Below, piece after piece: positions 48,751 to 58,381 of a stretch of 64,000 nucleotides of DNA. Under the pieces are notes generated by a model that did no database searches, was not told where the DNA came from, and saw only the letters and a list, made by a program, of their open reading frames with translations. Both the position numbers and the translations under genes were made by a program. Source of the DNA: Ancylobacter crimeensis (GTDB lineage Bacteria; Pseudomonadota; Alphaproteobacteria; Rhizobiales; Xanthobacteraceae); NCBI RefSeq assembly GCF_023016805.1, contig NZ_JALKCH010000001.1:186001-250000 (forward strand), written 5' to 3'. Position 1 is the stretch's first letter. Every line of letters begins with the position of its first letter.

Positions 48751-49902
48751 ATGTCGATGGCGGATGCATGGCCGATGATGACCGCTGTGGGACTGATGAG
48801 CGGCACATCGCTGGACGGTATCGACGTCGCGCTGATCGAGACGGATGGCGAGCGCGTCGCGGCGTTCGGCCCGTCCCGTTCCTATCCCTATTCGGACGCA
48901 GATCGTGCGCTTTTCTTTCGGGCCCTCAAGGATGCCAGGACGGTGCAGAGGCGGAAAGAGAGGCCGGGCTGTCTCGGCGAGGCGGAAGCTCGGATCACCG
49001 GCCGCCATGCCGACGCGCTGCTAGACTTTCTCGGCATGGTCCAGCGGCCCGTCGATATGGTCGGCTTCCACGGCCAGACGGTGCTGCATCGCCCGGAACA
49101 GCACCTAACCGTGCAGATCGGCGACGGGGCGGGACTCTTTGCTGCGATGCAGCGCAGTCCCTTCGCACCCCGGGCTCTGGTTTATGACCTTCGCGCCGCC
49201 GATGTCGCGGCGGGCGGGCAGGGTGCACCCCTCGTCCCAGTCTATCATCGTGCGCTGCTGGCAGGCGTCGCCCGGCCCCAACCGGTGCTCGTGCTCAATC
49301 TCGGCGGGGTGGCGAACATCACTTTCATCGACGGTGCGGGCGAACCGGCGGCCTGCGACACTGGTCCCGCCAATGCCCTGATCGACGATTTCGTGATGTC
49401 GCGTACCGGCGCAGCCTATGACGCCGGCGGCCGTATGGCCGCCGCCGGGCGGGTGGATGAGGTCGTCCTCGCGCTGCTGATGGCGCACCCTTTCTTCCGG
49501 CTTCCACTGCCGAAGTCGCTGGACCGGAACGATTTTCGCGATTGGGTCACCCAGCGGGGCGGGCTCGACGCGATGACCACAGAGGACGGCGCCGCGACGC
49601 TGACGGCGCTCACGGCGGCCTGCGTCGCGGCGGTTCTGCCGCTTCTCCCGCGCCATCCGCAAGGCCTCATCGTCGCAGGCGGCGGCGCTCACAATGCGAC
49701 CTTGCTGCGCATGATCGGCGAGCGGACCGGGCTTGCGGTCGAGCGTGCCGACGCCCTGGGCTGGGATGGCGACGCATTGGAGGCACAGGCCTTCGCCTTC
49801 CTCGCGTTGAGGCGGGCCCGGGGATTGCCGATCAGCTTTCCGGGCACGACGGGTGCGCCCAAGCCGCTCACCGGCGGCATACTGATCGGATCGTTGCCGT
49901 AA
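48751..49902 (+). CDS. anmK: Anhydro-N-acetylmuramic acid kinase
   Basis: Phosphorylates 1,6-anhydroMurNAc during cell-wall recycling. The 383-residue protein has the ASKHA phosphate loop [17 protein letters not shown] near residue 15, the [13 protein letters not shown] segment near 110, [12 protein letters not shown] near 187, and [15 protein letters not shown] near 205. ATG 48751 follows GGGGGAT; ATG 48757 is also possible. Divergent from tyrS. Confidence 0.96.
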   Translation: MSMADAWPMMTAVGLMSGTSLDGIDVALIETDGERVAAFGPSRSYPYSDADRALFFRALKDARTVQRRKERPGCLGEAEARITGRHADALLDFLGMVQRPVDMVGFHGQTVLHRPEQHLTVQIGDGAGLFAAMQRSPFAPRALVYDLRAADVAAGGQGAPLVPVYHRALLAGVARPQPVLVLNLGGVANITFIDGAGEPAACDTGPANALIDDFVMSRTGAAYDAGGRMAAAGRVDEVVLALLMAHPFFRLPLPKSLDRNDFRDWVTQRGGLDAMTTEDGAATLTALTAACVAAVLPLLPRHPQGLIVAGGGAHNATLLRMIGERTGLAVERADALGWDGDALEAQAFAFLALRRARGLPISFPGTTGAPKPLTGGILIGSLP

Positions 49903-50100
49903 TGCTGAAGGGTTAATTCAGAGATACTGAATACAAAAGATTAATGTCCGAAGCATTCCTGAAGTGCATTGATGCAATGCAAAATTGTATGATGCAGCGC
50001 ACAATGGATGGCGTATAAAAAGGGCTCCCGGATCCCCGGCTCGCCAGGCCACGCCGATCAATCAATAGGTCTGGACAGAACCGACTAGGAGCAAACTCAG

Positions 50101-50466
50101 ATGCGCAGTCTTTTTGGCGTAATCGTCCCTGCCGTCGTCGTCGGCCTTATCGGCGCAGCCGCCATTGCGCCCGTCAGTGCCCGTGAAAAGGATATGCCGC
50201 TGCGTCCCGCGACGGCCCACATCATCAATATGGGCTATGTCAACGGCGTCGCCTATTACACCCAGGAGCCCGACGGCTTCCACGTCGTCGCCACGCTCAG
50301 CGTCGGCGGGGGCGCGCCCGTTCGCGTTCTGGCCACGCTGCAGCCGGAGCAGGCGGTAAGCTTCTCCGTTCCCGGCGCGGACGGCACGCAGGCCAGTGTC
50401 ATTCAGTTCAGCCGCCATGGCGAGAGCCTGTCGATCGACAATCCGGAGCGCGTTGCGTTCAACTGA
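50101..50466 (+). CDS. Small secreted protein of unknown function
   Basis: 121 residues with a signal peptide (MRSLFGVIVPAVVVGLIGAAAIAPVSA). I do not recognise the mature domain (HIINMGYVNGVAYYTQEPDGFHVVATLSVGGGAPVRVLATLQPEQAVSFSVPG...), a short beta-rich module without cysteines. ATG 50101 follows TAGGAGC. The 198-base upstream region is AT-richer than the surroundings, suggesting its own promoter, and a perfect terminator follows, so this is a monocistronic unit. Confidence 0.85.
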   Translation: MRSLFGVIVPAVVVGLIGAAAIAPVSAREKDMPLRPATAHIINMGYVNGVAYYTQEPDGFHVVATLSVGGGAPVRVLATLQPEQAVSFSVPGADGTQASVIQFSRHGESLSIDNPERVAFN

Positions 50467-50491
50467 TCCGCGATCGCGCTCCTGCCAAATG

Positions 50492-50526
50492 AAAAGCCCG
50501 GCACGAGGGCCTCGTGCCGGGCTTTT
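50492..50526. terminator. Bidirectional terminator after the small secreted protein gene
   Basis: AAAAGCCCGGCACGAG (50492-50507) pairs perfectly with CTCGTGCCGGGCTTTT (50511-50526). A and T tracts on both sides let it serve the plus-strand gene and the convergent hydrolase gene. Confidence 0.92.
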
Positions 50527-50545
50527 TCTTCAGGAAAGCGACCCT

Positions 50546-51220
50546 TCAGGCCGCGCTTTCCTTGCTGTCCTTCTTGCGCGTGCCCGGCAGGCGCTTGTCG
50601 AGATAGGTGCCGACGACTTCCATCAGCTCGTCGGTCCTGCCGTCGAAGAAGTGGTTCGCGCCCGGCACCGTCTGCTGCTCGATGATGATGCCCTTCTGGG
50701 TCTTCAGTTTTTCCACCAGCCCGGTGACGGCCGAGAAAGGCACGACCGCATCCTTGTCGCCATGCACGAAAAGGCCGGAAGAGGGGCAGGGGGCGAGGAA
50801 TGAGAAGTCATAAAGGTTGGCTGGCGCGGCGATGGAGATGAAGCCCTCCACCTCGGGCCGGCGCATCAGCAACTGCATGCCGATCCACGCGCCAAACGAA
50901 AAGCCGGCGATCCAGCAGGCCCGCGCATCCGGATTGATCGACTGCGCCCAGTCCAGCGCCGCGGCTGCGTCGGCAAGTTCGCCCTGGCCATGGTCGAACG
51001 AGCCTTGGCTGCGGCCGACGCCGCGAAAATTGAAACGCAGAGTGGAGAAGCCGCGGTTCACGAACTGGTAGTACAGATTGTACACTACCGGATTGTTCAT
51101 CGTGCCGCCGAATTGCGGATGCGGATGCAGGATGATCGCGATGGGTGCGTTGCGCGTCTTGGCGGGCTGGTAACGGCCTTCAAGCCGCCCCTTCTCACCG
51201 GTAAAGATGACCTCAGGCAT
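50546..51220 (-). CDS. Alpha/beta hydrolase
   Basis: A 224-residue serine-hydrolase-fold protein. The nucleophile elbow is GFSFGAWIG (Ser near residue 108), the acid in FVHGDKDAVVPF (Asp near 157) and the His in VPGANHFFDG (near 190); the oxyanion segment is LHPHPQFGGTMNN. No signal peptide, so cytosolic. The same family often lies next to nifS/suf genes in alphaproteobacteria, as here, divergent from the SUF operon, but its substrate is unknown. The C-terminal lysine-rich tail is unremarkable. Confidence 0.9.
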   Translation of the reverse strand: MPEVIFTGEKGRLEGRYQPAKTRNAPIAIILHPHPQFGGTMNNPVVYNLYYQFVNRGFSTLRFNFRGVGRSQGSFDHGQGELADAAAALDWAQSINPDARACWIAGFSFGAWIGMQLLMRRPEVEGFISIAAPANLYDFSFLAPCPSSGLFVHGDKDAVVPFSAVTGLVEKLKTQKGIIIEQQTVPGANHFFDGRTDELMEVVGTYLDKRLPGTRKKDSKESAA

Positions 51221-51379
51221 GGAGTCGGACCTTGGGGCTCGATGGCCTTCTGTGATGACCTTCGCAGGCCTCGATGGTGGCGGCCTCTGGCCGGAGCCAT
51301 GACGCGGACAGGCGCCTGCGGGACAGTTTCGCCAGTCTGCACATTGCCTTGACGGCAGAAGGTCTTGCCACTAAATTAT

Positions 51380-51394
51380 TTAGAATAATTCTAA
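51380..51394. promoter_or_regulatory. Irr box (iron control element)-like palindrome upstream of the SUF operon
   Basis: A perfect 15-bp palindrome, TTAGAAT-A-ATTCTAA, in an AT-rich stretch between the divergent hydrolase and nifS-like genes. It matches the core of the Irr-binding iron control element of rhizobia (TTAGAA-N-TTCTAA type). In that lineage Irr represses Fe-S assembly and other iron-rich functions when iron is low. Position is about 200 bases before the nifS-like start. Confidence 0.75.
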
Positions 51395-51520
51395 TTTTCT
51401 ACGTCAGGTTGCAGGAAGTCATTTTTGCAACGGCAGACGGAGATGGCGGAAGCCAACCTATGCAGGAGATGGGCTGTTTTGGCAAGCATGCAAGATGCTT
51501 GTGCAGGAAAGCTCGCAAGC

Positions 51521-51540
51521 GAATGCCTATATAGGTATTC
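51521..51540. promoter_or_regulatory. Near-perfect 20-bp palindrome before the nifS-like gene
   Basis: GAATGCCTAT/ATAGGTATTC has one mismatch; its centre is CCTATATAGG. It lies about 55 bases before the nifS-like start and could overlap a promoter -10 region (TATATA), so it may be an operator. A second, smaller inverted repeat, CAAGCAT-GCAAG-ATGCTTG, lies at 51483-51501. Confidence 0.5.
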
Positions 51541-51594
51541 GCCTTCCGCAAGGCCAGCCGATCCGCCCTTAAACGACGAGCCAACCTCGAACCC

Positions 51595-52764
51595 ATGAGC
51601 GAACGAACCTATCTCGACCACAACGCCACTGCACCGGTGCGTCCCGAAGCGTCACATGCGTTGCTGGAGGCACTGGGCGCCGCCGGCAACGGCTCGTCCA
51701 TTCATGGCGAAGGGCGCTCGGCGCGGGCCCGCATCGAGGCTGCACGGACCGAGGTCGGGGCACTGGTGGGAGTCGACCCGCGGGGCGTGATCTTCACCTC
51801 CTGCGGGACGGAGGCCGATGCACTGGCCCTGACGCCGGACTATCAGCGCGGCAGCGAGCAGATCCGCTGCGACGTGCTGCTGACCAGCGCGGTCGAGCAT
51901 GCCGGTGTGCTGCGCGGTCATCGTTTTCCGGCGGACCGGGTCGAGATTCTGCCCGTCGATCCGCGTGGGCGACTGGACGTGGATGCGCTCCACGAGGCGC
52001 TGGCGCGTCATGCGGGGGAGGGCCGTCGCGCGTTGGTGTCACTCATGCTGGCCAATAATGAGACGGGCGTCATCCAGCCGGTTGCCGACGTCGCCCGCCG
52101 TGCCCATCTTCACGGAGCGATGGTGCACACCGATGCCGTGCAGGCCGCCGGCCGAATCGCCATCGATGCGAAGGCGCTGGGCGTGGATCTTCTGTCCATG
52201 TCCGCCCACAAGATCGGCGGGGCTCCGGGTGCCGGTGCGCTGGTGGCGGTCGAACCCGATCTTCGTCCCGCCCCGATCTTCGCGGGCGGCGCGCAGGAGC
52301 GTGGACGGCGGGCCGGGAGTGAAAACGTGCCGGCCATCGTCGCCTTCGGTGCCGCAGCCGCGGCCGCCCGGCGCGATCTTGCCGTGGACGTCGAGCGCAT
52401 CGCGGTCTTGCGCGATCGACTCGAAACGGCTCTAAGGTGCGAGTTTCCTGAACTCGTGCTGCTGGTTGGCGATGTCGACCGGCTGCCGAACACCTCGTGC
52501 CTCGCGCTTCCGGGCGTGACGGCGGAAACCTTCGTGATCGCGCTCGATCTCGCCGGTGTCGCGGTAAGTGCGGGGGCGGCCTGCTCGTCGGGCAAGGTCG
52601 GGCCTTCGCATGTTCTGGCGGCCATGGGGGTGCCGGAGCGGATCGCCCGCTCTGCCATAAGGTTGTCCTTCGGCTGGTCGAGCGGGGAAGAGGATGTGGA
52701 CCGGGCCCTCGGCGCTTTTCGCCGGGTGTTGCCGGGTCTCATGCGCCGCGCCCGTGCGGCCTGA
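51595..52764 (+). CDS. Cysteine desulfurase, NifS/IscS-like
   Basis: Removes sulfur from cysteine for Fe-S clusters using PLP. The 389-residue protein has YLDHNATAPVRPE near residue 6, the PLP lysine in SMSAHKIGGAPGAG near 205, and the active-site Cys in SAGAACSSGKVGPSHVL near 325. Group I type, distinct from the SufS further downstream. It opens the SUF operon, as is common in Hyphomicrobiales. No iscR/rrf2 gene precedes it in the window. Confidence 0.94.
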   Translation: MSERTYLDHNATAPVRPEASHALLEALGAAGNGSSIHGEGRSARARIEAARTEVGALVGVDPRGVIFTSCGTEADALALTPDYQRGSEQIRCDVLLTSAVEHAGVLRGHRFPADRVEILPVDPRGRLDVDALHEALARHAGEGRRALVSLMLANNETGVIQPVADVARRAHLHGAMVHTDAVQAAGRIAIDAKALGVDLLSMSAHKIGGAPGAGALVAVEPDLRPAPIFAGGAQERGRRAGSENVPAIVAFGAAAAAARRDLAVDVERIAVLRDRLETALRCEFPELVLLVGDVDRLPNTSCLALPGVTAETFVIALDLAGVAVSAGAACSSGKVGPSHVLAAMGVPERIARSAIRLSFGWSSGEEDVDRALGAFRRVLPGLMRRARAA

Positions 52765-52787
52765 TGGACTGTGCCGCTCCGGCGGCT

Positions 52788-52850
52788 GACGTGCCTTGGA
52801 AGACTGCCTTTGGACGACGTGCCGTTTTGGGACGTGCCTTTTGATTGGAC
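52788..52850. repeat. Degenerate tandem repeat between the nifS-like gene and sufB
   Basis: Four successive units begin with GAC(G)TGCC and end in TTGG-like sequence: 52788-52801, 52802-52815, 52816-52830 and 52831-52850, each 14-20 bases. A possible fifth unit starts at 52767. The array lies in the 129-base spacer before sufB. Confidence 0.6.
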
Positions 52851-52893
52851 TTGACCCGCGGGCCTTGACCCCGTGCGGGAAAGGAGAATGACG

Positions 52894-54372
52894 ATGCCGG
52901 CCGTACAGGAGACAGTGGAGCAGGTCCGCTCCATCGACGTCGATCAGTACAAGTACGGGTTCTTCACCGATATCGAATCGGAGAAAGCCGCAAAGGGTCT
53001 CACCGAGGAGACCGTCCGCTTCATCTCGGCAAAGAAGGGCGAGCCGGAATGGCTGCTGGAGTGGCGCCTTGACGCCTTCCGCCGGTGGCAGACCATGCAG
53101 GAGCCGGAGTGGGCGCGTGTGAGCTATCCGCGCATCGACTATCAGGACCTCTATTACTACGCCGCGCCGAAGGCGAAGGAGGGGCCGAAGTCGATCGACG
53201 ACATCGACCCGGAAATCCTCGCCACCTATGAGAAGCTCGGCATCCCGCTGCGTGAGCGCGATGCGCTGCTTGGCATTGAATCGACCGGCGGCTCCAAGGT
53301 CGCTGTGGATGCGGTGTTCGATTCCGTTTCGGTGGCGACCACCTTCAAGGAAGAGCTCGCCAAGGCCGGCGTCATCTTCATGCCGATCTCGGAAGCGGTG
53401 CGGGAATATCCCGAACTCGTAAAGAAATATCTGGGCTCCGTCGTCCCGGTGACCGACAATTTCTTCGCCACGCTCAATTCGGCCGTGTTCTCCGACGGTT
53501 CCTTCGTCTATGTGCCGAAGGGCGTGCGCTGCCCGATGGAGCTGTCGACCTATTTCCGTATCAATGAGCGGAACACCGGGCAGTTCGAGCGTACCCTCAT
53601 CATCGCCGACGAGGGGGCTTATGTGAGCTATCTCGAAGGCTGCACCGCGCCGATGCGCGACGAGAACCAACTCCACGCCGCGGTGGTGGAACTGGTCGCG
53701 CTGGCCGATGCCGAGATCAAGTACTCCACTGTCCAGAACTGGTATCCGGGCGACAAGGACGGCAAGGGCGGCATCTTCAATTTCGTCACCAAGCGTGGCG
53801 ATTGCCGTGGCGACCGTTCCAAGATTTCCTGGACGCAGGTCGAGACCGGCTCCGCGATCACCTGGAAATATCCGAGCTGCATCCTGCGTGGCGACGAAAG
53901 CCGCGGCGAGTTCTACTCGATCGCGATTTCGAACGGCTACCAGCAGGTCGACAGCGGCACCAAGATGATCCACCTCGGCAGGAACACGACCAGCCGGATC
54001 ATCGCGAAGGGCATCGCGGCGGGTCATTCCGACAATACCTATCGCGGCCTTGTATCGGCGCACCGCAAGGCGACCGGCGCGCGCAATTTCACCAATTGCG
54101 ACAGTCTTCTCATCGGCGACAAGTGCGGGGCGCACACCGTACCCTATATCGAGAGCAAGAATTCGAGCGCCCAGTTCGAGCATGAAGCCACGACCTCGAA
54201 GATTTCCGAGGACCAGATGTTCTATTGCCGGCAGCGCGGTCTTTCCGACGAGGAAGCCACCGCTCTGATCGTCAACGGATTCGTTAAGGACGTGCTCCAG
54301 CAGCTTCCGATGGAATTCGCCGTCGAGGCGCAGAAGCTCATCTCGGTGAGCCTCGAAGGCTCGGTGGGCTGA
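52894..54372 (+). CDS. sufB: Fe-S cluster assembly protein SufB
   Basis: Scaffold component of the SufBCD complex. 492 residues with the beta-helix core ([48 protein letters not shown]), the conserved C-terminal cysteine motif [19 protein letters not shown] near residue 405 and [20 protein letters not shown] near 440. ATG 52894 is preferred over ATG 52888 because the AAGGAGA site at 52881-52887 is correctly spaced only for it. Confidence 0.97.
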   Translation: MPAVQETVEQVRSIDVDQYKYGFFTDIESEKAAKGLTEETVRFISAKKGEPEWLLEWRLDAFRRWQTMQEPEWARVSYPRIDYQDLYYYAAPKAKEGPKSIDDIDPEILATYEKLGIPLRERDALLGIESTGGSKVAVDAVFDSVSVATTFKEELAKAGVIFMPISEAVREYPELVKKYLGSVVPVTDNFFATLNSAVFSDGSFVYVPKGVRCPMELSTYFRINERNTGQFERTLIIADEGAYVSYLEGCTAPMRDENQLHAAVVELVALADAEIKYSTVQNWYPGDKDGKGGIFNFVTKRGDCRGDRSKISWTQVETGSAITWKYPSCILRGDESRGEFYSIAISNGYQQVDSGTKMIHLGRNTTSRIIAKGIAAGHSDNTYRGLVSAHRKATGARNFTNCDSLLIGDKCGAHTVPYIESKNSSAQFEHEATTSKISEDQMFYCRQRGLSDEEATALIVNGFVKDVLQQLPMEFAVEAQKLISVSLEGSVG

Positions 54373-54487
54373 CGCTCCTTCCAGTCTCATCCCGGACGGC
54401 TCCGACCGCTCCGGGTCGTTTCCTTCGCATTCCAGCGCGCCGCCTGTTCCCTTGAATGCCGGAACGCCGCGCTCCAGAACGGACCAG

Positions 54488-55258
54488 ATGACCATGGCCA
54501 TGCTCGAAATCGACAATCTTCACGCCAAGATCGAAGGCGACGAGGGGCGCGAGATCCTCAAGGGGCTCTCCCTCACTGTGAACCCCGGCGAGGTTCACGC
54601 CATCATGGGACCGAACGGCTCGGGCAAGTCGACGCTGTCCTATATTCTTGCCGGCAAGGAGGATTACGAGGTCACCGACGGTTCCGTGACGCTCGACGGT
54701 GAAGACCTGCTGGAAATGGAGATCGACGAGCGCGCCGCGAAGGGTGTGTTCCTCGCCTTCCAGTACCCGATCGAGGTCCCTGGCGTCGCCACCATGACCT
54801 TCCTGCGCGCCGCGCTCAACGCGCAGCGCCGCACCCGCGGCGAGGAAGAAATCTCCACGCCGGACTTCCTTCGCCTGGTGAAGGACAAGGCCGGCGCGCT
54901 CGGCATCTCGCAGGACATGCTGAGGCGTGGCGTCAATGTCGGCTTCTCGGGCGGTGAGAAGAAGCGGATGGAAATCCTCCAGATGGCCATTCTGGAGCCG
55001 AAGCTCTGCATCCTCGACGAGACCGATTCCGGCCTCGACATCGACGCGCTCAAGGTGGTGTCCGAGGGCGTCAACGCCCTGCGCTCGCCGGATCGCGGCA
55101 TGATCGTCATCACCCACTACCAGCGCCTGCTGAACCACATCGTGCCGGACTTCGTGCATGTGATGAACAAGGGCCGCATCGTACGGTCCGGCGGCAAGGA
55201 GTTGGCGCTGGAGCTGGAAGCGAACGGCTATGCCGAGTACCAGCAGGACGCGGCGTGA
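54488..55258 (+). CDS. sufC: Fe-S cluster assembly ATPase SufC
   Basis: ABC-type ATPase of SufBCD. 256 residues with Walker A GPNGSGKST near residue 42, Q-loop AFQYPIEVPGV near 92, signature NVGFSGGEKKRMEIL near 155, Walker B LCILDETDSGLD near 178 and the switch His in VITHYQRLL near 215. Starts at 54488, 54494 and 54500 are all ATG. Eleven bases separate it from sufD. Confidence 0.97.
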   Translation: MTMAMLEIDNLHAKIEGDEGREILKGLSLTVNPGEVHAIMGPNGSGKSTLSYILAGKEDYEVTDGSVTLDGEDLLEMEIDERAAKGVFLAFQYPIEVPGVATMTFLRAALNAQRRTRGEEEISTPDFLRLVKDKAGALGISQDMLRRGVNVGFSGGEKKRMEILQMAILEPKLCILDETDSGLDIDALKVVSEGVNALRSPDRGMIVITHYQRLLNHIVPDFVHVMNKGRIVRSGGKELALELEANGYAEYQQDAA

Positions 55259-55268
55259 GGATCGGTCG

Positions 55269-56582
55269 ATGAGCGCTGATATCCGTCCCATGCGGACGCC
55301 GGCCGAGCAGGCGCTGAGCGCCGCGCTCGAGCAGATTCCGGCCGGTTCCGGCCGCCTTTCCGACCTGCGCCGTTCGGCGGCCCGCAGCTTCAACGAGCAT
55401 GGCCTGCCGCATCGCCGGATCGAGGAGTGGAAATACACCGATCTGCGCACCATCCTGCGCGAGGCGGTGCCGGTCGCGGGGCCTGCCGGCGTCGCCCAGG
55501 CCGATGCTGCGGCAAAGCTGCTGGCCGGCGCGGCCGTGCGCCGGATCGTCGTCGCCAATGGCGCGGTGGTACGCGAGCTCTCCGATCTCGATGGGTTGGA
55601 AGAGGGGTTGAGCGTCGTAACCCTCGCGGATGCGATCGCGAAGGGCCGCGACGTCCTGAGCCGCCTGGCCGGTCTCTCCCCCAGCCGCTACGACGCGGCG
55701 CTGGCGCTGAACACCGCACTGGCGGGAGACGGTGTGGTGATCGAGGTGGCGGCAGGCGCTCAGATCGAGCGCCCGATCCATATCGCCCATGTCTTCGTGG
55801 GCGATGCCCCGGCAGCGAGCTATGCGCGCTCGCTGGTGGTGGTGGGCGACGAGGCCCATGCCACGGTGGTGGAGACGTTCGAGGGGCCGGCCGGCATCGC
55901 CTATCAGGCCAATGCCGCGACTGAGCACTATGTCGGTGATCGCGCTCATCTCGACGTGGTCCGCATACAGGTTCAGGGCGATGCGGCAGTGAACCTGTCG
56001 ACCGTGCTGTTCGAGGTCGGCCGCGAGGCTCAGGTTCATGACTTCGTCTTCACCAGCGGTGCTGCCGTGGCTCGGACCTCGCTCTATGGCAACCTCATCG
56101 GCGACGACAGCCATGTCGCCTTCAACGGCGCGGTGCTGCTCAAGGGTCGCCAGCACAACGACACGACGCTCTTCGTCGATCATCAGGTGCCCGGCTGCGA
56201 GAGCCGTGAACTGTTCAAGCACGTTCTGGACGATTCCAGCCGGGGCGTGTTCCAGGGCAAGATCGTGGTCCGGCAGGCGGCGCAGAAGACCGATGGCCGG
56301 ATGATGAGCCGCGCCCTCGTCCTTGGCGACAATGCCGAGATGGACAACAAGCCCGAGCTCGAGATCTTCGCCGACGACGTGCAGTGCGGCCATGGCGCCA
56401 CCTGCGGCGCAATCGATGAGGATCTGTTGTTCTATCTGCAGGCTCGCGGCATTCCGCTGAAAGAAGCGCAGAGCCTGCTGGTGCAGGCCTTCGTCGGTGA
56501 AGCCATCGAGACCGTCGAGCATGACGGCGTGCGCGATGCGCTCATCGAGCAGGCGGAAGCCTGGCTGAAGGCCCGGGCCTGA
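55269..56582 (+). CDS. sufD: Fe-S cluster assembly protein SufD
   Basis: Partner of SufB in the SufBCD scaffold. 437 residues: an N-terminal helical part (HRRIEEWKYTDLRTILREA near residue 42), a beta-helix core, and the C-terminal segment ADDVQCGHGATCGAIDEDLLFYLQARGIPLKEAQSLLVQAFVGE near 368, with the conserved His (GHGAT). ATG 55269 is about ten bases after the sufC stop. Confidence 0.96.
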   Translation: MSADIRPMRTPAEQALSAALEQIPAGSGRLSDLRRSAARSFNEHGLPHRRIEEWKYTDLRTILREAVPVAGPAGVAQADAAAKLLAGAAVRRIVVANGAVVRELSDLDGLEEGLSVVTLADAIAKGRDVLSRLAGLSPSRYDAALALNTALAGDGVVIEVAAGAQIERPIHIAHVFVGDAPAASYARSLVVVGDEAHATVVETFEGPAGIAYQANAATEHYVGDRAHLDVVRIQVQGDAAVNLSTVLFEVGREAQVHDFVFTSGAAVARTSLYGNLIGDDSHVAFNGAVLLKGRQHNDTTLFVDHQVPGCESRELFKHVLDDSSRGVFQGKIVVRQAAQKTDGRMMSRALVLGDNAEMDNKPELEIFADDVQCGHGATCGAIDEDLLFYLQARGIPLKEAQSLLVQAFVGEAIETVEHDGVRDALIEQAEAWLKARA

Positions 56583-56765
56583 TCCAGGGCTGCCGAAGGC
56601 GGCTGTCCCGCCGCCTTCAAGATCGTTATCCCGGACGCGGCATCGTCGCGATCCGGGATCGTTCGCCGATGAGGGCCAGCCACCCGCAAGGGAAGCCGAA
56701 GCCCCGCACGATCCCGGCGCGGCCATGCATCCGGTCCCGGGATGCGCCCTCTGGAGGGGCGAGAC
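56583..56765. repeat. Spacer between sufD and sufS with palindromic repeat pieces
   Basis: 183 bases with several diverged inverted elements: ATCCCGGACGCGG and CGATCCGGGATCG near 56630-56665, then ACGATCCCGGCGCGGCC and GGTCCCGGGAT near 56710-56745. They resemble the pieces in the 42.7-kb spacer. No open gene. A ribosome site GGAGGGGC precedes sufS. Confidence 0.4.
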
Positions 56766-58013
56766 ATGGTCAAGCTTCATCCTGCCGTTTCTGACGGTTC
56801 TTACGACGTCGCCCGCGTGCGCGAGGATTTCCCCATCCTCGCCAAGCAGGTCTACGGCAAGCCGTTGGTCTATCTCGACAATGGCGCCTCGGCACAGAAG
56901 CCGGTACAGGTGCTGGACCGGATGCGCTACGCCTACGAGAACGAATATTCCAATGTTCATCGTGGCCTGCACTTCCTCGCCAATGCGATGACCGAAGCCT
57001 ATGAGGAGGCCCGGGAGCGTTGCCGCGCTTTCCTCAATGCGGCGAGCCTCGACGAGGTGATCTTCACCCGCTCCGTGACCGGCGCGCTCAATCTCGTGGC
57101 GTCCTCGCTCGGCCAGTCGATCCGCGAGGGTGACGAGATCATCCTTTCGATCATGGAGCACCACTCCAACATCGTGCCCTGGAACTACCTGCGCGAGCGC
57201 AAGGGTGCGGTGATCCGCTGGGTGCCGGTGACCGAGGACGGCGCGTTCGACATGGAGGCCTATCGCGGCCTGCTGTCCGAGCGCACACGTATCGTCGCAG
57301 TCACCCACATGTCGAACGTGCTCGGCACCGTGACTCCGCTCAAGGAGATCGCCCGCCTCGCCCATGAGGCGGGTGCGCTGGTGGTGGCCGATGGCGCGCA
57401 GGCGGCGGTGCACATGCCGGTCGACGTGCGCGATCTCGATGTGGATTTCTACGGCATCACCGGCCACAAGCTCTACGGGCCGACCGGCATCGGCCTGCTC
57501 TACGGCAAGCTGGACCTGCTGCGGGCCATGCCACCTTATGAAGGCGGCGGCGAGATGATCCGCACCGTCACCGAGGACGGCGTCACCTATGGCGAGCCCC
57601 CGCATCGCTTTGAAGCCGGCACTCCGCCGATCGTGCAGGCAATCGGCCTTGGGGAGGCGCTTGCCTATATCGAGAGCATCGGTCGCGAGCGCATTTCCGC
57701 TCATGAGGCCTCGCTGGGTGCCTATGCAAAGGAGCGGCTCTCCCGCATCAATTCGCTGCGCATCTATGGCGATGCGCCGGGTAAGGGTGCGATCATCGCC
57801 TTCGACATGAAGGACGCGCATCCCCACGACATCGCGACGGTGATAGACCGCGCCGGAATTGCCGTTCGCGCCGGCACCCATTGCGCGATGCCGCTTCTCG
57901 GGCGATATGGGGTTACAGCGACGTGCCGGGCGTCGTTCGCCCTTTACAACACGCATGAGGAAGTCGACCGGCTGGCCGATGCCCTCGTGAAAGCTCAGGA
58001 TCTGTTCGCATGA
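56766..58013 (+). CDS. sufS: Cysteine desulfurase SufS
   Basis: Group II cysteine desulfurase feeding sulfur to SufBCD through SufE/SufU-type acceptors. 415 residues with YLDNGASAQKPVQVLD near residue 29, the PLP lysine in YGITGHKLYGPTGIGLLYG near 228, and the active-site Cys in RAGTHCAMPLLGRYG near 365, in the typical short C-terminal lobe. ATG 56766 follows GGAGGGGCGAG. Its stop overlaps the next gene's ATG by four bases. Confidence 0.97.
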   Translation: MVKLHPAVSDGSYDVARVREDFPILAKQVYGKPLVYLDNGASAQKPVQVLDRMRYAYENEYSNVHRGLHFLANAMTEAYEEARERCRAFLNAASLDEVIFTRSVTGALNLVASSLGQSIREGDEIILSIMEHHSNIVPWNYLRERKGAVIRWVPVTEDGAFDMEAYRGLLSERTRIVAVTHMSNVLGTVTPLKEIARLAHEAGALVVADGAQAAVHMPVDVRDLDVDFYGITGHKLYGPTGIGLLYGKLDLLRAMPPYEGGGEMIRTVTEDGVTYGEPPHRFEAGTPPIVQAIGLGEALAYIESIGRERISAHEASLGAYAKERLSRINSLRIYGDAPGKGAIIAFDMKDAHPHDIATVIDRAGIAVRAGTHCAMPLLGRYGVTATCRASFALYNTHEEVDRLADALVKAQDLFA

Positions 58014-58381
58014 GCGAGATCGACACTGATTCCCCGAACGCGCCCGCGATCGAATCCTCGATTCCGGCGGAGGAACTCGAGCGGCTGACGGACGACATCG
58101 TGGCGGCGCTAAAGACCGTCTACGACCCGGAAATCCCGGTCGACATCTATGAGCTCGGCCTCATCTACAAGGTCGACATTGCCGACGACCGGCAGGTGGC
58201 CGTCGAAATGACGCTGACCACGCCGAACTGCCCCTCGGCCGCGGAGCTTCCCGGCATGGTGGAGGGCGCTGTCGCCAGCGTCGGCGGGGTCTCCGGTGTC
58301 GCCGTCAATCTCACCTTCGACCCGCCATGGGATCAGGGTCGGATGTCGGAGGAAGCGCGTCTCACCCTCAATCTGTGGTGA
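58010..58381 (+). CDS. SUF system DUF59/MIP18-family Fe-S protein
   Basis: 123 residues: a MIP18/PaaD-like domain (DIVAALKTVYDPEIPVDIYELGLIYKV, EMTLTTPNCPSAAELPGMVEGAV, NLTFDPPWDQGRMSEEARLTL). Homologues (often called SufT) act in Fe-S maturation. The ATG overlaps the sufS stop and the stop overlaps the next GTG, so translation of all three is coupled. Confidence 0.93.
   Translation: MSEIDTDSPNAPAIESSIPAEELERLTDDIVAALKTVYDPEIPVDIYELGLIYKVDIADDRQVAVEMTLTTPNCPSAAELPGMVEGAVASVGGVSGVAVNLTFDPPWDQGRMSEEARLTLNLW

Noticed and set aside
51221..51594. An rrf2/iscR gene before the nifS-like gene
   Set aside because: The spacer is too short and no frame shows an Rrf2 HTH or the three cysteines.
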